Positions 1-7,248 of a stretch of 16,504 bases of DNA are shown in pieces (position 1 is the stretch's first letter; each line of letters opens with the position of its first letter). Made by a program: the position numbers and the translations under genes. This DNA comes from Pseudomonadota bacterium (GTDB lineage: Bacteria; Pseudomonadota; Alphaproteobacteria; Rhizobiales; Xanthobacteraceae): contig JAFAFP010000194.1 of NCBI GenBank assembly GCA_023423415.1, forward strand, positions 1 through 16,504, read 5' to 3'. The notes under the pieces were generated by a model. That model was not told the origin of the DNA. It saw nothing but the letters and a program-made list of their open reading frames with translations, and did no database searches.

Positions 1-1
1 G

Positions 2-19
2 GGGGGCCGCCGCGCCCCC
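2..19 (-). terminator. GC-rich hairpin at the window edge, possible terminator of the small membrane-protein gene
   Basis: A six-base all-GC stem (positions 2-7 pairing with 14-19) with a six-base loop lies 17 bases past the stop of the minus-strand peptide gene. Any U-tract would fall outside the window, so terminator function cannot be confirmed. Confidence 0.25.
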
Positions 20-36
20 GCCAGGAAATCTGGATC

Positions 37-120
37 CTAGTTCAGGCCGCCCAGCAGCCAGACCACCAGAATGATCGGAAGAGGAATACCGATCAGCCAA
101 AGCAGAAGTCCGCGTCCCAT
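37..120 (-). CDS. 27-residue single-pass membrane peptide, unknown function
   Basis: The frame encodes 27 residues starting MGRGLLLWLIG and ending WLLGGLN. Almost all of it is one hydrophobic segment (about residues 4-24), with a double proline-isoleucine turn in the middle and one Arg near the start, predicting an N-in single-pass inner-membrane peptide. The ATG at 118-120 is preceded by GGGAG eight bases upstream, a good ribosome-binding site. The open frame extends further upstream, but that part is hydrophilic and lacks this feature, so the short form is preferred. Very similar tiny hydrophobic proteins are often annotated as hypothetical in Bradyrhizobium relatives (recalled, not checked). 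It is divergent from hemA, with 260 bases between starts that hold no other gene and no promoter I can defend. Function unknown. Confidence 0.6.
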   Translation of the reverse strand: MGRGLLLWLIGIPLPIILVVWLLGGLN

Positions 121-380
121 GTTCAGCTCCCATGTTGCCCCTCGTCGCCTTGTGAACGCGGCATCGACAGGCTGGTTCCGGGCAAAAAGCGGAGCCGAAT
201 CAAGGGAATTTTCGGATTCTGGACGATTTGATCGGTTTTCGGACCGACCTGCGTTGTTTTGGGGCCTCCCATGCCTCGACAAACACCGTTGAACGCTTCT
301 AAAACCAGCTTGCAGGGCCGATTGAACGCCCACGCCGTCGCTGGCGACCAAACCGCAAGTTTCGTCTGGGACTGTCCGAC

Positions 381-1604
381 ATGAACTACAAGGCCTTCTT
401 CGATAACGCCTTAGACCGCCTGCACGAGGAGCGGCGCTATCGCGTTTTCGCAGATCTGGAGCGTATCGCCGGCCGGTTCCCGCAGACGATCTGGCATTCC
501 CCGGAGGGTCCCCGCGAGATCATCGTCTGGTGTTCCAATGACTATCTCGGCATGGGACAGCATCCGAAGGTGGTCGGCGCCATGGTCGAGACCGCGACCA
601 AAATGGGCACCGGCGCTGGCGGCACCCGCAACATTTCCGGCACCAACCATCCGCTGGTCGAGCTTGAGGCGGAACTCGCCGACCTGCACGGCAAGGACGC
701 GGCGCTGATCTTCACCTCCGGTTATGTCTCGAATCAGACCGGCATCTCGACTCTCGCCAAGCTGATCCCGAACGTCCTGATCCTGTCGGATGCCTACAAC
801 CACAATTCGATGATCGAGGGCGTGCGCCAGTCCGGCTGCGAGAAGAAGGTCTTCCGCCACAACGATCTGGCCCACCTCGAACAGCTCCTGCAGGAAGCCG
901 GCGACCGGCCGAAGCTGATCCTGTTTGAAAGCATCTATTCGATGGACGCCGACATCGCTCCGATCTCGGCGATCTGCGATCTCGCCGAGAAATACGGCGC
1001 GATGACCTACATCGACGAAGTCCACGCGGTCGGCATGTATGGCAGCCGCGGCGCCGGGGTGTGCGAGCGCGATGGAGTAATGCATCGTCTCGACGTGATC
1101 GAAGGCACACTGGGCAAGGCCTTTGGCTGCTTCGGCGGCTATATCGCGGCGAGCCGCTCCGTCTGCGATGCGATCCGCTCCTACGCGCCGGGCTTCATCT
1201 TCACCACCGCGCTTCCGCCGGCCGTCTGCGCGGCAGCCGCGGCGTCGATCCGGCATTTGAAGTCATCGCAATGGGAACGCGACAAGCATCAGGAGCGTGT
1301 CGCCCGCACCAAGGCCGTGCTCACGGCTTCCGGTTTGCCCGTCATGCCCAGCGACACGCATATCGTGCCGATCTTTGTGGGCGATCCGGAGAAGTGCAAG
1401 GCGGCGAGCGACATGCTGCTGACCGACCACGGCATCTATATCCAGCCGATCAATTATCCGACCGTGCCCAAGGGCACCGAGCGGCTGCGCGTGACGCCCT
1501 CGCCGTATCACGACGACCAGATGATCGATGCGCTTGCCGCGGCTCTGGCCGAGGTATGGGACCGTCTTGGGATGCCGCTCAATCGAACGATCGCGGCGGA
1601 GTAA
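381..1604 (+). CDS. hemA: 5-aminolevulinate synthase (ALAS)
   Basis: Cytoplasmic PLP enzyme condensing glycine with succinyl-CoA to 5-aminolevulinate, the first step of the C4 (Shemin) route to heme and other tetrapyrroles. The 407-residue protein has the normal length of alphaproteobacterial ALAS and opens with the typical MNYKAFF segment followed by RYRVFADLER. Visible landmarks are the WCSNDYLGMG motif, the glycine-rich GTGAGGTRNISGT stretch, IDEVHAVGMYG with the Asp that contacts the PLP pyridine nitrogen, and the Schiff-base lysine in GTLGKAFG (K246). The related KBL and BioF enzymes share this fold, but the N-terminal segment and overall match favour ALAS. The ATG at 381 has only a weak ribosome-binding site. 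The stop lies 20 bases from the convergent AbrB-like gene. No FixK/FNR-type box was recognised upstream. Confidence 0.96.
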   Translation: MNYKAFFDNALDRLHEERRYRVFADLERIAGRFPQTIWHSPEGPREIIVWCSNDYLGMGQHPKVVGAMVETATKMGTGAGGTRNISGTNHPLVELEAELADLHGKDAALIFTSGYVSNQTGISTLAKLIPNVLILSDAYNHNSMIEGVRQSGCEKKVFRHNDLAHLEQLLQEAGDRPKLILFESIYSMDADIAPISAICDLAEKYGAMTYIDEVHAVGMYGSRGAGVCERDGVMHRLDVIEGTLGKAFGCFGGYIAASRSVCDAIRSYAPGFIFTTALPPAVCAAAAASIRHLKSSQWERDKHQERVARTKAVLTASGLPVMPSDTHIVPIFVGDPEKCKAASDMLLTDHGIYIQPINYPTVPKGTERLRVTPSPYHDDQMIDALAAALAEVWDRLGMPLNRTIAAE

Positions 1605-1624
1605 CGCGACTCAGCCCCACCCGC

Positions 1625-2719
1625 TCAGTCTTCCTGCACCGGGCGTTTCTTCGGCGTTTGCGCCGGAACTGAGGGCTTTTGCCCGTACCATTTCATGAAA
1701 AGCGGCAGCGACAATGAGATCAGCATGAAGCGCGCAACGTGATGCGCGCCGACAAAGATCGGGTCGAGATGCAGCGCCAGCGCCAGAATCATCATCGCGT
1801 CCAGTGCGCCAGGCGAATAGGACACGATCACATCCGATAGCTGCAGTTTGAACAACCAGGTCGCGGTCGCCGCGAATGCGGACACGATCAGGATCGCGAC
1901 CGAGAACGAACCTACCGCCGCAAGGCCATAGTTCAGCAATGCGCGGATTTGCGTATTGGCAAAGCGCGAGCCGGTGAGCGCGCCAAGCGCCACCATCACC
2001 GCACTGACGACCCACCACGGCATCGTCGCATGGATCAAGCCCGTACCGTGCAACACCGCCGAGGCCAGCATCGCCCCGAAAATGAGACCGCCCGGAAATC
2101 TGACCTTGTGCGCGATGACGGCCGAGGCGCTCGCCACCACCACCAGGACAACGAGTTCGGGAATCGAATCGGTAATCGCAAAGCTGCGGGTCGGCGCCGG
2201 CGGGATCAACCCGAACAGCGCCAAACCGACCGGCAGGAGCGCAGTGAGAATCACCACCCGAATGCTCTGAACGATCGCAATCCCGCGCAGATCCGAATGG
2301 CACTGCGTGGCATTGGCGATCACCTGCGACAGCGCGCCGGGGGCCGAGCCGAACAGCGCCGAGAGCATGTCCCAACCATGCACCTTTCGCAGATACCAGG
2401 CGCTGCCGAAGGTCGCGCAGGTCATCCCCACACACAGCAGCACCACGCTGAAGGGCCAGGTCGCGATACCCTTGAGCGTTTCGGGCGTCACCGCCCCGCC
2501 GAGAGATATGCCGATGAGGACGAATACCACCCGCGCGAGTGGCGCGGGCATATGCATCGGCCGTCCCGCCAAGGCCGCGATGGCCACAAACAGCATCGCG
2601 CCCGAGAGCCAGCCCGCCGGGACGCCAATATATTCAAAGAATGCCCCGCCGATGCTCCCGATAACGAGTGTTTCACAGAGGCGGAGCAGGGTCTGGCGGG
2701 AGGGAAGCGGCATGGGCAC
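1625..2719 (-). CDS. AbrB-family integral membrane protein (often misnamed ammonia monooxygenase)
   Basis: A 364-residue, very hydrophobic protein with about ten predicted membrane helices, in the AbrB/COG3180 family (PF05145), which is built from two related halves. The conserved glycine/proline motifs are present in both halves: GSAPGALSQV near residues 124-133, and SPGALDAMM at 302-310 followed by GAHHVAR at 324-330. The tail after residue 343 is polar and probably cytoplasmic. Family members are putative transporters. The names 'ammonia monooxygenase' and 'regulator of aidB' come from old annotations and do not establish a substrate. Translation may start at the GTG at 2719 or at the ATG at 2713, two codons inside; a weak GGAATGGA lies just upstream. 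It converges on hemA and is divergent from gshA across 234 bases. Confidence 0.88.
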   Translation of the reverse strand: MPMPLPSRQTLLRLCETLVIGSIGGAFFEYIGVPAGWLSGAMLFVAIAALAGRPMHMPAPLARVVFVLIGISLGGAVTPETLKGIATWPFSVVLLCVGMTCATFGSAWYLRKVHGWDMLSALFGSAPGALSQVIANATQCHSDLRGIAIVQSIRVVILTALLPVGLALFGLIPPAPTRSFAITDSIPELVVLVVVASASAVIAHKVRFPGGLIFGAMLASAVLHGTGLIHATMPWWVVSAVMVALGALTGSRFANTQIRALLNYGLAAVGSFSVAILIVSAFAATATWLFKLQLSDVIVSYSPGALDAMMILALALHLDPIFVGAHHVARFMLISLSLPLFMKWYGQKPSVPAQTPKKRPVQED

Positions 2720-2802
2720 CCGTTATGTCCATTCCGACAGACCTATCAAGGCTCCCGAAGCATCCCATATATGCCGGCAACGCGGGCGCATGATTCAGAG
2801 AC

Positions 2803-2831
2803 TTGGCATCCTCCCTCAGAGGGATTATGCG
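2803..2831 (+). promoter_or_regulatory. weak candidate sigma70-type promoter for the gshA operon
   Basis: TTGGCA (2803-2808) is followed, after 17 bases, by TATGCG (2826-2831). A short inverted repeat TCCCT-CAG-AGGGA (2812-2824) sits in the spacer. The -35 is good and the -10 is poor. It lies about 120 bases before the gshA start in the only gap that could hold the operon promoter. Confidence 0.25.
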
Positions 2832-2953
2832 CCAGCATCAACGAGTTAGTACGCGCTTGGACGTAAAGGCAGTAACCACTTTTGCTAATCGCGCGCTGAT
2901 TGCCCTCCCCTCGGACCCGCGTGTATGGTCGCGGCCCTTTTGCCGGATTTATC

Positions 2954-4324
2954 ATGGCCCGTGACCAAATCGATATGACGCCAATCGAGCGGCGCGACGA
3001 ACTCGTCGCCTGGCTCGAATCGGGCTGCAAACCGAAAGCGCAGTGGCGCATCGGCACCGAACACGAAAAATTCCCCTTCACCGTGAAGGGGCACGATCCG
3101 GTGCCCTATGAGGGTCCGCGCGGCATCCAGGCTTTGCTGAACGGCATGCAGCACCTGCTCGGCTGGGAACCGATCATGGAGCACGAGAACATCATCGGGC
3201 TTTATGACGTGACCGGCGGCGGAGCGATCTCACTCGAACCGGGCGGTCAGTTCGAATTGTCCGGCGCGCCGCTTGAGACAGTCCACCAGACCTGCACTGA
3301 GCTGATGGCGCATCTGGCGCAGGTTCGGGAAGTGGCCCGGCCGCTCGGCGTCGGCTTCCTCGGCCTCGGCATGACGCCGAAATGGACCAGGTCCCAGATC
3401 CCGATGATGCCCAAGGGGCGTTATCGCATCATGACGCAATACATGCCGAAGGTCGGCAAGCTCGGCCTCGACATGATGTACCGGACCTGCACTGTACAGA
3501 CCAATCTCGACTTCTCGTCCGAAGCCGACATGGTCAAAAAGCTGCGGGTGTCGCTGGCGCTGCAACCGGTCGCCACCGCCCTGTTCGCCAATTCGCCGTT
3601 CACCGACGGCAAGCCGAACGGCTTTCTCTCGTTCCGATCGGAGATCTGGCGCGACACCGATGCCGATCGTTCCGGCATGCTGCCTTGGGCGTTCGAGGAT
3701 GGCATGGGCTTCGAGCGGTGGGTCGATTATGCGCTCGACGTGCCGATGTTCTTCGTCAAACGCGGCGACGACTATATCGATGTGTCCGGGTTGTCGTTCC
3801 GCGATCTGTTTGCGGGCAAGCTGAAGCAATTGCCGGGCGAACAGGCCACGATCTCCGATTGGGGCAACCACATCTCGACGATTTTTCCTGAAGTCCGGCT
3901 GAAGCGTTATCTTGAGATGCGCGGCGCCGATGGTGGACCGGGACGGCGATTGCCGGCGTTATCGGCCTTCTGGGTCGGCATCCTTTATGACGATGTCACG
4001 CTCGACGCGGCCTGGGACATCGTCAAAGACTGGACAGCCGAAGAACGGCAAAAGCTGCGCGACGATGTACCGAAGCAAGGCTTCGCGGCCGTGATCCGCA
4101 ATCGCACCATGCTGTCACTGGCGGGCGAGACGCTGAAGCTTGCACGCGAAGGCCTGAAGCGCCGCCGCCGGCTCAACGCCTGCGGTGAGGACGAAACGAA
4201 ATATCTCGAACCGCTGGACGATCTGGTGGCACGCGGCACGACGCCGGCGGAAGAACTGCTCGCAAAATTTTACGGCCCGTGGGCGGAGTCGGTCGAGCCG
4301 GCCTTTGACGAGTATGCTTACTGA
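2954..4324 (+). CDS. gshA: glutamate-cysteine ligase, plant-type
   Basis: ATP-dependent cytoplasmic enzyme joining L-glutamate and L-cysteine to gamma-glutamylcysteine, the first and limiting step of glutathione synthesis. The 456-residue protein matches the GCS2 family (PF04107) of plants and alphaproteobacteria, not the E. coli type. Signature segments include GTEHEKF at residues 34-40, the glycine-rich GGGAISLEPGGQFELSG stretch with acidic metal/substrate residues, MMYRTCTVQTNLDF in the middle, and the C-terminal FYGPW. I chose the ATG at 2954 because the family homology begins there; an in-frame TTG at 2900 would add 18 unrelated residues. ybaK starts three bases after its stop, so the two are almost certainly co-transcribed. 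gshB is not in the window. Confidence 0.95.
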   Translation: MARDQIDMTPIERRDELVAWLESGCKPKAQWRIGTEHEKFPFTVKGHDPVPYEGPRGIQALLNGMQHLLGWEPIMEHENIIGLYDVTGGGAISLEPGGQFELSGAPLETVHQTCTELMAHLAQVREVARPLGVGFLGLGMTPKWTRSQIPMMPKGRYRIMTQYMPKVGKLGLDMMYRTCTVQTNLDFSSEADMVKKLRVSLALQPVATALFANSPFTDGKPNGFLSFRSEIWRDTDADRSGMLPWAFEDGMGFERWVDYALDVPMFFVKRGDDYIDVSGLSFRDLFAGKLKQLPGEQATISDWGNHISTIFPEVRLKRYLEMRGADGGPGRRLPALSAFWVGILYDDVTLDAAWDIVKDWTAEERQKLRDDVPKQGFAAVIRNRTMLSLAGETLKLAREGLKRRRRLNACGEDETKYLEPLDDLVARGTTPAEELLAKFYGPWAESVEPAFDEYAY

Positions 4325-4327
4325 TCG

Positions 4328-4798
4328 ATGGCCAAATCCACGCCAGCAACAACAGCACTCGAGAAAGCCGGTATCGCCTTCACGCTGCACGAATACGATT
4401 ACGATCCGAACGCCACGCGCATTGGCATGCAAGCAGCGGAGGCGCTCGGAATTTCGCCCGCGCGGTTGCTCAAGACATTGATGGCGAAGGCCGGCAGCGC
4501 CGTCGTGTGTGTGCTGGTGCCGTCGGACAGGGAAGTCAGCCTGAAACGTCTCGCGGCAGCGGCTGGCGCAAAAGATGCTGCCATGCTTCCGCCCGCCGAA
4601 GCGGAACGGATCACCGGCTACCATGTTGGCGGCATCTCGCCGCTTGGTCAGCGCAAGCGCGCCGCGACCTTCATTGAACAGGACGCGCTGACGCACATCA
4701 CCGTTCTTGTGAATGGCGGCCGGCGCGGATTGCAGATCGAAATTGCACCCGCCGATCTGATGAAAGCAATCGGAGCCACATCGGCGGCTCTATGTTGA
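4328..4798 (+). CDS. ybaK: YbaK-family Cys-tRNA(Pro)/aminoacyl-tRNA deacylase
   Basis: A 156-residue single-domain trans-editing enzyme of the YbaK/ProX group (PF04073). In this family the enzyme hydrolyses cysteine mischarged on tRNA-Pro, working with prolyl-tRNA synthetase. The conserved lysine essential in the Haemophilus homologue corresponds to K49 in LLKTLMAK. The glycine loop GGISPLGQRK (residues 101-110) that forms the substrate pocket is intact. The start is 3 bases after the gshA stop and the end overlaps the next gene by 7 bases, so translational coupling is likely. Being next to a cysteine-consuming ligase is suggestive of a shared cysteine theme, but that is inference. Related family members edit Ala- or Pro-based errors, so the exact tRNA substrate is assigned by similarity only. 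Confidence 0.9.
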   Translation: MAKSTPATTALEKAGIAFTLHEYDYDPNATRIGMQAAEALGISPARLLKTLMAKAGSAVVCVLVPSDREVSLKRLAAAAGAKDAAMLPPAEAERITGYHVGGISPLGQRKRAATFIEQDALTHITVLVNGGRRGLQIEIAPADLMKAIGATSAALC

Positions 4799-5697
4799 AT
4801 CGTGGTCGCCTGACACCCTTCGATCTTCTGCTTTATGCCACTGTCGTTGCGGCATGGGGCTTTGCCTGGATCGCGATCCATTTCCAGGTCGGCATCGTCT
4901 CGCCCGATGTCTCGATCGTCTGGCGCTTCCTGCTGGCCGGCATCGTGACGATCATGATCGCTGCATGGCGCGGCGATAGCCTGCGCTATTCGCTGAAGAT
5001 GCACGGGACCTTTGCGCTGCTGGGCCTGCTGCTGTTCTCGCTCAACTTCCTGTTTTTCTATCACGCTGCGGAAACCTTGCCGTCGGGCCTCCTGTCGATC
5101 GTGTTCTCGCTCGCGTCCTTCATCAATGTGTGGCTTGCCGCGATCTTCTTTCGCACGCCGGTCAACCTCCGCGTCGTCGCTGGCGGATTGCTGGGGGCCA
5201 TAGGCATGACGGCGATGTTCTACCCTCAATTCGCCGGCGACGGTTTCAAACACGGAGCACTGACCGCACTGTGGTTCTGCGTGGCTGGCACGCTCGCCTT
5301 CTGTTTGGGCAACATGGTCTCGACGCGATTGCATCAGCGGAAGATTCCGATCTTCGCGGCAAGCGGCTATGCCATGCTGTATGGCAGCGCGGCGATGGCG
5401 ATCTATGCCGCGCTTCGCGGCCACGCCTTCATCATCGACTGGTCGCTGCCCTATCTCGCTGGCATGCTCTATCTGGCCTTGGCGGCATCGGTCGTGGCCT
5501 TCGCCTGCTACCTCACCTTGCTCGGGCGCATCGGCGCCGATCGAGCCGCCTATGTCACGGTGCTGGGGCCAGTCGTTGCATTGGCGGTCTCCACCTTCGT
5601 CGAAAATTTGCAGTGGAGCGTTCTGGCAACCCTCGGACTTGCGGCTGTGCTCGCCGGCAATGTGCTGGTGCTGCGGCCGGCGAAGCGAACGCAGTGA
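4792..5697 (+). CDS. EamA/DMT-superfamily transporter
   Basis: A 301-residue inner-membrane protein with about ten hydrophobic segments arranged as two EamA repeats (roughly residues 10-140 and 155-293), the standard layout of the 10-helix drug/metabolite transporters. The N-terminal helix carries the usual AAWGFAWIAI pattern, and RFLLAG in the second helix is typical of EamA repeat 1. The last helix ends in a short basic tail (RPAKRTQ). The ATG at 4792 lies inside the end of ybaK (7-base overlap), so it is the third gene of the gshA operon. Members export amino acids, nucleosides, S-methylmethionine or other metabolites; the sequence does not reveal the substrate. Export of a cysteine or glutamyl metabolite would fit the operon but is speculative. 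Confidence 0.87.
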   Translation: MLNRGRLTPFDLLLYATVVAAWGFAWIAIHFQVGIVSPDVSIVWRFLLAGIVTIMIAAWRGDSLRYSLKMHGTFALLGLLLFSLNFLFFYHAAETLPSGLLSIVFSLASFINVWLAAIFFRTPVNLRVVAGGLLGAIGMTAMFYPQFAGDGFKHGALTALWFCVAGTLAFCLGNMVSTRLHQRKIPIFAASGYAMLYGSAAMAIYAALRGHAFIIDWSLPYLAGMLYLALAASVVAFACYLTLLGRIGADRAAYVTVLGPVVALAVSTFVENLQWSVLATLGLAAVLAGNVLVLRPAKRTQ

Positions 5698-5743
5698 GAG
5701 AGTTGTTGGGCTTGTCTCACGCCCATCGCCCTCACAGCAGGCC

Positions 5744-5772
5744 TTGACAAAATTCCTATAGGATTTTATACC
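5744..5772 (+). promoter_or_regulatory. sigma70-like promoter with a palindromic operator candidate in the spacer
   Basis: A perfect TTGACA (5744-5749) is followed, after exactly 17 bases, by TATACC (5767-5772). The spacer contains the perfect palindrome TCCTATAGGA (5754-5763), flanked by A-rich and T-rich arms that extend it imperfectly. This local AT-rich patch stands out from the GC-rich surroundings. A palindrome between -35 and -10 is a classic place for a repressor to act, for example an autoregulating antitoxin. There is no recognisable protein gene immediately downstream; see the small ORF and hairpins that follow. Confidence 0.5.
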
Positions 5773-5830
5773 TTGACCGTCTCGCTCGACGAGGGGCGCC
5801 GTCCGGAGGCGTTCTTGACGGCGGAGCGGG

Positions 5831-5959
5831 ATGCAGCGCCTGCGGGTGGGCTTCGCAAGCCCGCGCTCGGGCGGTGCCGGGGCTCCGCCCGGAGGTACTA
5901 CGGCCTCCCGCCAGGAGCTGGCTGACCGGCGCTTCTCGCGGTTCGAGGAGCGCGTGTAG
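5831..5959 (+). CDS. possible 42-codon small ORF, weakly supported
   Basis: The frame from the ATG at 5831 to the TAG at 5957-5959 encodes 42 residues, rich in Arg, Gly, Ala and Pro in its first half, ending RRFSRFEERV. GGAG lies at 5823-5826, four bases before the ATG, and the TTGACA/TATACC promoter would start transcription about 50 bases upstream. Against it: the stretch is packed with hairpins, the composition is low in complexity, and no family is recognised. It may be a non-coding repeat that happens to be open. Reported because promoter, ribosome-binding site and frame line up. Confidence 0.2.
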   Translation: MQRLRVGFASPRSGGAGAPPGGTTASRQELADRRFSRFEERV

Positions 5960-6039
5960 CGAAGCGCGGCCCGGCACTGTCAAATCGCTGCCGATGGTGC
6001 GCCGAGAGGCGGCTGTGCCGTGAGAGACGGCGCAGCATC
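5848..6039. repeat. highly structured GC-rich intergenic element, probably a dispersed repeat or non-coding RNA
   Basis: Within the 469-base gene-free gap (5698-6166) several inverted repeats are packed together: GGGCTT-CGC-AAGCCC (5848-5862, perfect); GGAGG/CCTCC (5891-5908); a ten-pair stem with one G-U pair (5929-5938 with 5944-5953, five-base loop); and a twelve-base stem with one mismatch (5993-6004 with 6028-6039, 23-base loop). None is followed by a T-run, so these are not simple terminators. Such clusters are typical of dispersed intergenic repeats in this bacterial group, but only a genome-wide copy count could show that. The rest of the gap (6040-6166) shows nothing I can name. Confidence 0.4.
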
Positions 6040-6166
6040 AAAAGGACTGACCTGCGCTTCCCGGCGCACCGTCGTCCCTCACCCACCCTGCGTCGCTCGC
6101 GGGAACGATTGTGCGTGGGCTGTTTGAAAACCGAACCGATGCCGTGAAGCGCAGTATGTGCGACGG

Positions 6167-7051
6167 TTATTCCGCTGCCTGTGCAGCATCCGACAAGTTG
6201 TCGAGCGACGAGATGACGTGCTCGGCCAGAGCGTCCGCGAGCGCGGAGCTTTCATGCGGATTGCGCACGAGACCGATGCGGCAATATGGCAGTTCCGGAA
6301 ACCCGTCCGCCGGCGTCAGCACCCGCATGCCCGGCCGCAATGTCGATTCCGGCACCACCGATACCGACAGGCCCGACAACACGGCGGCGACATAAGCGCC
6401 CGCATTCGAACTGGTATAGATGACGCGATGCGGACGCCCGATCCGCTCGAGACATTCGAGCGCGATGCGCCGCCACAGGCAGCTTTGCTTGCCGAGCGCG
6501 AGCGGCAACGGATCTTCCGTATGCGTCGCGTGGCGTACCGACGTCACCCAGAGAAGCCGCTCCTGCCGGAACGGTTCGACATTATTGCGCTGCGCTTCGG
6601 TCGTGGTGACGATGGCAAGGTCGAGATCGTTGGCGTCGATCCGGCGAAGCAGATCGGCCGACGGCTCGCACAGCACGGTCAGTTCGACGCCGGGATAAGC
6701 GCGGGAAAACCGCGCCATGATTTCCGGCAGATAGCGGTCCGCATAGTCGTCCGGCACCCCGAGACGGACCCGCCCCGACAATTCCGGGCCGGAAAACGTC
6801 GCCAGCGCTTCGAGATTCAGTTTCACAATCCGGCGCGCATAGTCGAGCAATCGCTCGCCATCGTCAGTGAGCTTCGAGGCCCGGCCGTCGCGCGCGAAGA
6901 CCGGCTTGTCCAGCCGCTCTTCCAGCCGCTTCATCTGCATGGACACGGCGGATTGGGTCTTGTGCACGACCTCCGCCGCCTTGGTGAAACTGCCGGTCTC
7001 GGCAATCGCGATGAAAGTCCGAAGCTGGTCGATATCGATCAAGGCTGTCAT
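6167..7051 (-). CDS. LysR-family transcriptional regulator
   Basis: A 294-residue regulator with the standard LysR plan. The N-terminal winged helix-turn-helix covers about residues 8-65 (IDQLRTFIAIAETGSFTKAA, then SAVSMQMKRLEERL), followed by a linker helix and an effector-binding domain from about residue 90 to the end. The helix-turn-helix signature is intact. The effector is unknown. I prefer the ATG at 7049-7051 because the family homology begins right there. An ATG at 7088-7090 and a GTG at 7091-7093 could add 13-14 residues. It is divergent from the DUF1127 gene, and an inverted repeat in the shared region is a plausible binding site, as is common for LysR proteins that control themselves and a divergent neighbour. 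Confidence 0.92.
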   Translation of the reverse strand: MTALIDIDQLRTFIAIAETGSFTKAAEVVHKTQSAVSMQMKRLEERLDKPVFARDGRASKLTDDGERLLDYARRIVKLNLEALATFSGPELSGRVRLGVPDDYADRYLPEIMARFSRAYPGVELTVLCEPSADLLRRIDANDLDLAIVTTTEAQRNNVEPFRQERLLWVTSVRHATHTEDPLPLALGKQSCLWRRIALECLERIGRPHRVIYTSSNAGAYVAAVLSGLSVSVVPESTLRPGMRVLTPADGFPELPYCRIGLVRNPHESSALADALAEHVISSLDNLSDAAQAAE

Positions 7052-7114
7052 GGGCGTTCCGTAGGGCGGTATGAGCCCCGCGCCTTTCATCACCGATTTT
7101 GATGCTGGAGATTA

Positions 7115-7128
7115 GAAACATTCGTTTC
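7115..7128. promoter_or_regulatory. inverted repeat, candidate LysR operator
   Basis: GAAAC-ATTC-GTTTC is a perfect five-base inverted repeat with a four-base spacer, lying in the shared region between the LysR gene (start 7051) and the DUF1127 gene (start 7249). The surrounding AT-rich sequence could hold overlapping promoters. Position fits a LysR-type regulatory site; assignment is inference. Confidence 0.35.
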
Positions 7129-7248
7129 ACTTATCAATGCCGAGGTGACATATCAACGGCTGTTCGGAAACAACTGGCCGGAAATCGGGTCGCCCAAGCT
7201 GGAGGTCTTGGGGGAAGGGTTTCGTGCGCCTCATCAGGGATCATTGCC

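Noticed and set aside
411..1256. A 281-codon minus-strand frame within hemA.
   Set aside because: Shadow of hemA, Arg/Asp-rich and without family features.
1949..2866. A 305-codon plus-strand frame over the AbrB-like gene.
   Set aside because: Low-complexity Arg/His/Gln-rich shadow of a clear membrane-protein gene on the other strand.
2900..2953. Upstream TTG start for gshA adding 18 residues.
   Set aside because: Added residues do not match the family; the ATG at 2954 begins the conserved protein.
5756..6086. Minus-strand frames of 75 and 62 codons in the gap after eamA.
   Set aside because: Arg/Pro/Ala-rich with no homology I recognise and covering the hairpin cluster; more likely non-coding.
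6158..7102. A 314-codon plus-strand frame over the LysR gene.
   Set aside because: Shadow; the LysR helix-turn-helix on the other strand is unmistakable.
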